Below are positions 5,685 to 6,283 of a stretch of 6,283 bases of DNA, piece after piece. Each line of letters begins with the position of its first letter. Positions within the stretch are counted from its first letter, which is position 1. The translations under genes were made by a program, and so were the position numbers. Origin of the DNA: Chitinivibrionales bacterium (lineage in GTDB: Bacteria; Fibrobacterota; Chitinivibrionia; Chitinivibrionales; FEN-1185); contig JAQUMP010000227.1 in assembly GCA_028718065.1 (NCBI GenBank), positions 1 to 6,283 on the forward strand. The letters run 5' to 3'. The notes beneath the pieces were generated by a model. That model did not search any database, was not told the DNA's origin, and saw only the letters and a program-made list of their open reading frames with translations.

Positions 5685-5814
5685 GGTGAATCGTTTGGGC
5701 CGAAATGCCAATACCATTAAATCCGGCCAATTCTGGTTCGGATTTAATTAAAATTTGGTTATAAATATACTAATTTCTCATGGTTGCGGTGAAAAAAAAT
5801 AATAATTAGTCTTC

Positions 5815-6283
5815 TTAAGCGGATAAGCCCATAACATCCAGATCGGCCAGGACCGTACGAAAAAGCGCCGCATCCCTTATTATATCGGCAAACCGCAAAT
5901 CGTCCAGGCCGCTCTGGCGCACGCCCGAAACCTCGCCCGGACCGCGCGAGGATAAATCCTTATCGGCCAGCGCAAAGCCGTCGTGGTTTGCGCAGAAATA
6001 TTCAAGACGCTGCCGGGCAAACGGGTTTATGTCCCTTTGCATCAGCAAAAAACAAAATCCCTGGGACGATCCGCGACCGACCCTGCCGCGTAATTGGTGC
6101 AATTGGGCCAGGCCGAAACGCTCGGCGTTTTCAATGACCATGATCGTGGCCGCGGGCACATCCACGCCGACTTCCACGATAGTGGTGGCAACCAGCACCT
6201 TGCATAGGCCCCGGCGGAAATCGTCCATGACGCGCAGCTGCTCTTGCGCATCGCAATCACCGTGGAGACAGACCAGGGGCACG
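5815..6283 (-). CDS. recG: ATP-dependent DNA helicase RecG, C-terminal 156 residues (5' end outside window)
   Basis: RecG remodels stalled replication forks and Holliday junctions, using ATP to drive branch migration. The visible part is the end of the second helicase domain and the RecG C-terminal wedge-contact region. LVATTIVEVGVDVP is helicase motif V, and NAERFGLAQLHQLRGRVGRG contains motif VI with its arginine finger. NHDGFALADKDLSSRGPGEVSGVRQSGL is the RecG-specific TRG-like region that couples ATP use to translocation. This distinguishes it from Mfd and PriA. The frame is open to the window edge and the GTG at 6282 is just an internal Val, not a start. The protein ends about 20-30 residues sooner after the 'ADIIRD' segment than E. 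coli RecG. No recognisable continuation is visible past the stop in any frame. No clear terminator follows. Confidence 0.95.
   Translation of the reverse strand, partial: VPLVCLHGDCDAQEQLRVMDDFRRGLCKVLVATTIVEVGVDVPAATIMVIENAERFGLAQLHQLRGRVGRGSSQGFCFLLMQRDINPFARQRLEYFCANHDGFALADKDLSSRGPGEVSGVRQSGLDDLRFADIIRDAALFRTVLADLDVMGLSA

Noticed and set aside
5718..5814. Promoter and recG terminator in the spacer upstream of the glycosyltransferase
   Set aside because: AT-rich with a TATATT on the minus strand but no acceptable -35, and an eight-T run without a GC stem. Neither could be supported.
1..6283. Mobile element, CRISPR array, tRNA/rRNA, toxin-antitoxin or defence system
   Set aside because: No transposase, integrase, terminal repeats, regular spacer array, cloverleaf sequence or nuclease motifs were seen on either strand.

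Overview
This 6.3 kb window is ordinary bacterial chromosome. It has one motility gene and several cell-envelope or housekeeping genes. A polar-type flagellin, a lipoprotein with a lipobox, a Sec-exported protein and a membrane beta-glycosyltransferase point to a motile, probably Gram-negative bacterium. Coding regions are moderately GC-rich and the intergenic spacers are AT-rich. The phylum cannot be fixed from these genes alone. A deep-branching flagellated group, such as one in or near Fibrobacterota, is only a guess.

Layout. Positions 1-1699 (+) hold the end of pyrB and all of pyrC, two consecutive enzymes of pyrimidine synthesis. The genes overlap by 8 nt and end at an intrinsic terminator at 1704-1730. 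Positions 1748-2521 (-) encode an exported protein of unknown function with its own sigma70-type promoter. The 311-nt spacer at 2522-2832 is the most signal-rich part of the window. It carries that divergent promoter with an inverted repeat over its -35 element, a set of AACGC repeats and a sigma28-type promoter. It also carries a long flagellin leader with CsrA-like GGA sites and an orphan Shine-Dalgarno sequence. Positions 2833-3684 (+) encode a compact flagellin that ends at a very strong hairpin terminator. On the minus strand follow a small Ala/Pro-rich lipoprotein (3750-3992), a CslA/cellulose-synthase-like GT2 glycosyltransferase (4149-5672) and the C-terminal part of RecG helicase, cut by the window edge.

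How the parts relate. pyrB and pyrC form a real, translationally coupled pair. The other genes look like single transcription units that happen to be neighbours. The flagellin is monocistronic and has no flagellar neighbours here. Its leader suggests control by a flagellar sigma factor plus post-transcriptional control of the CsrA/FliW type, which is inference. I did not find a defence system, mobile element, CRISPR array, tRNA or rRNA. No undescribed multi-gene system is evident; the best leads are in the flagellin leader.
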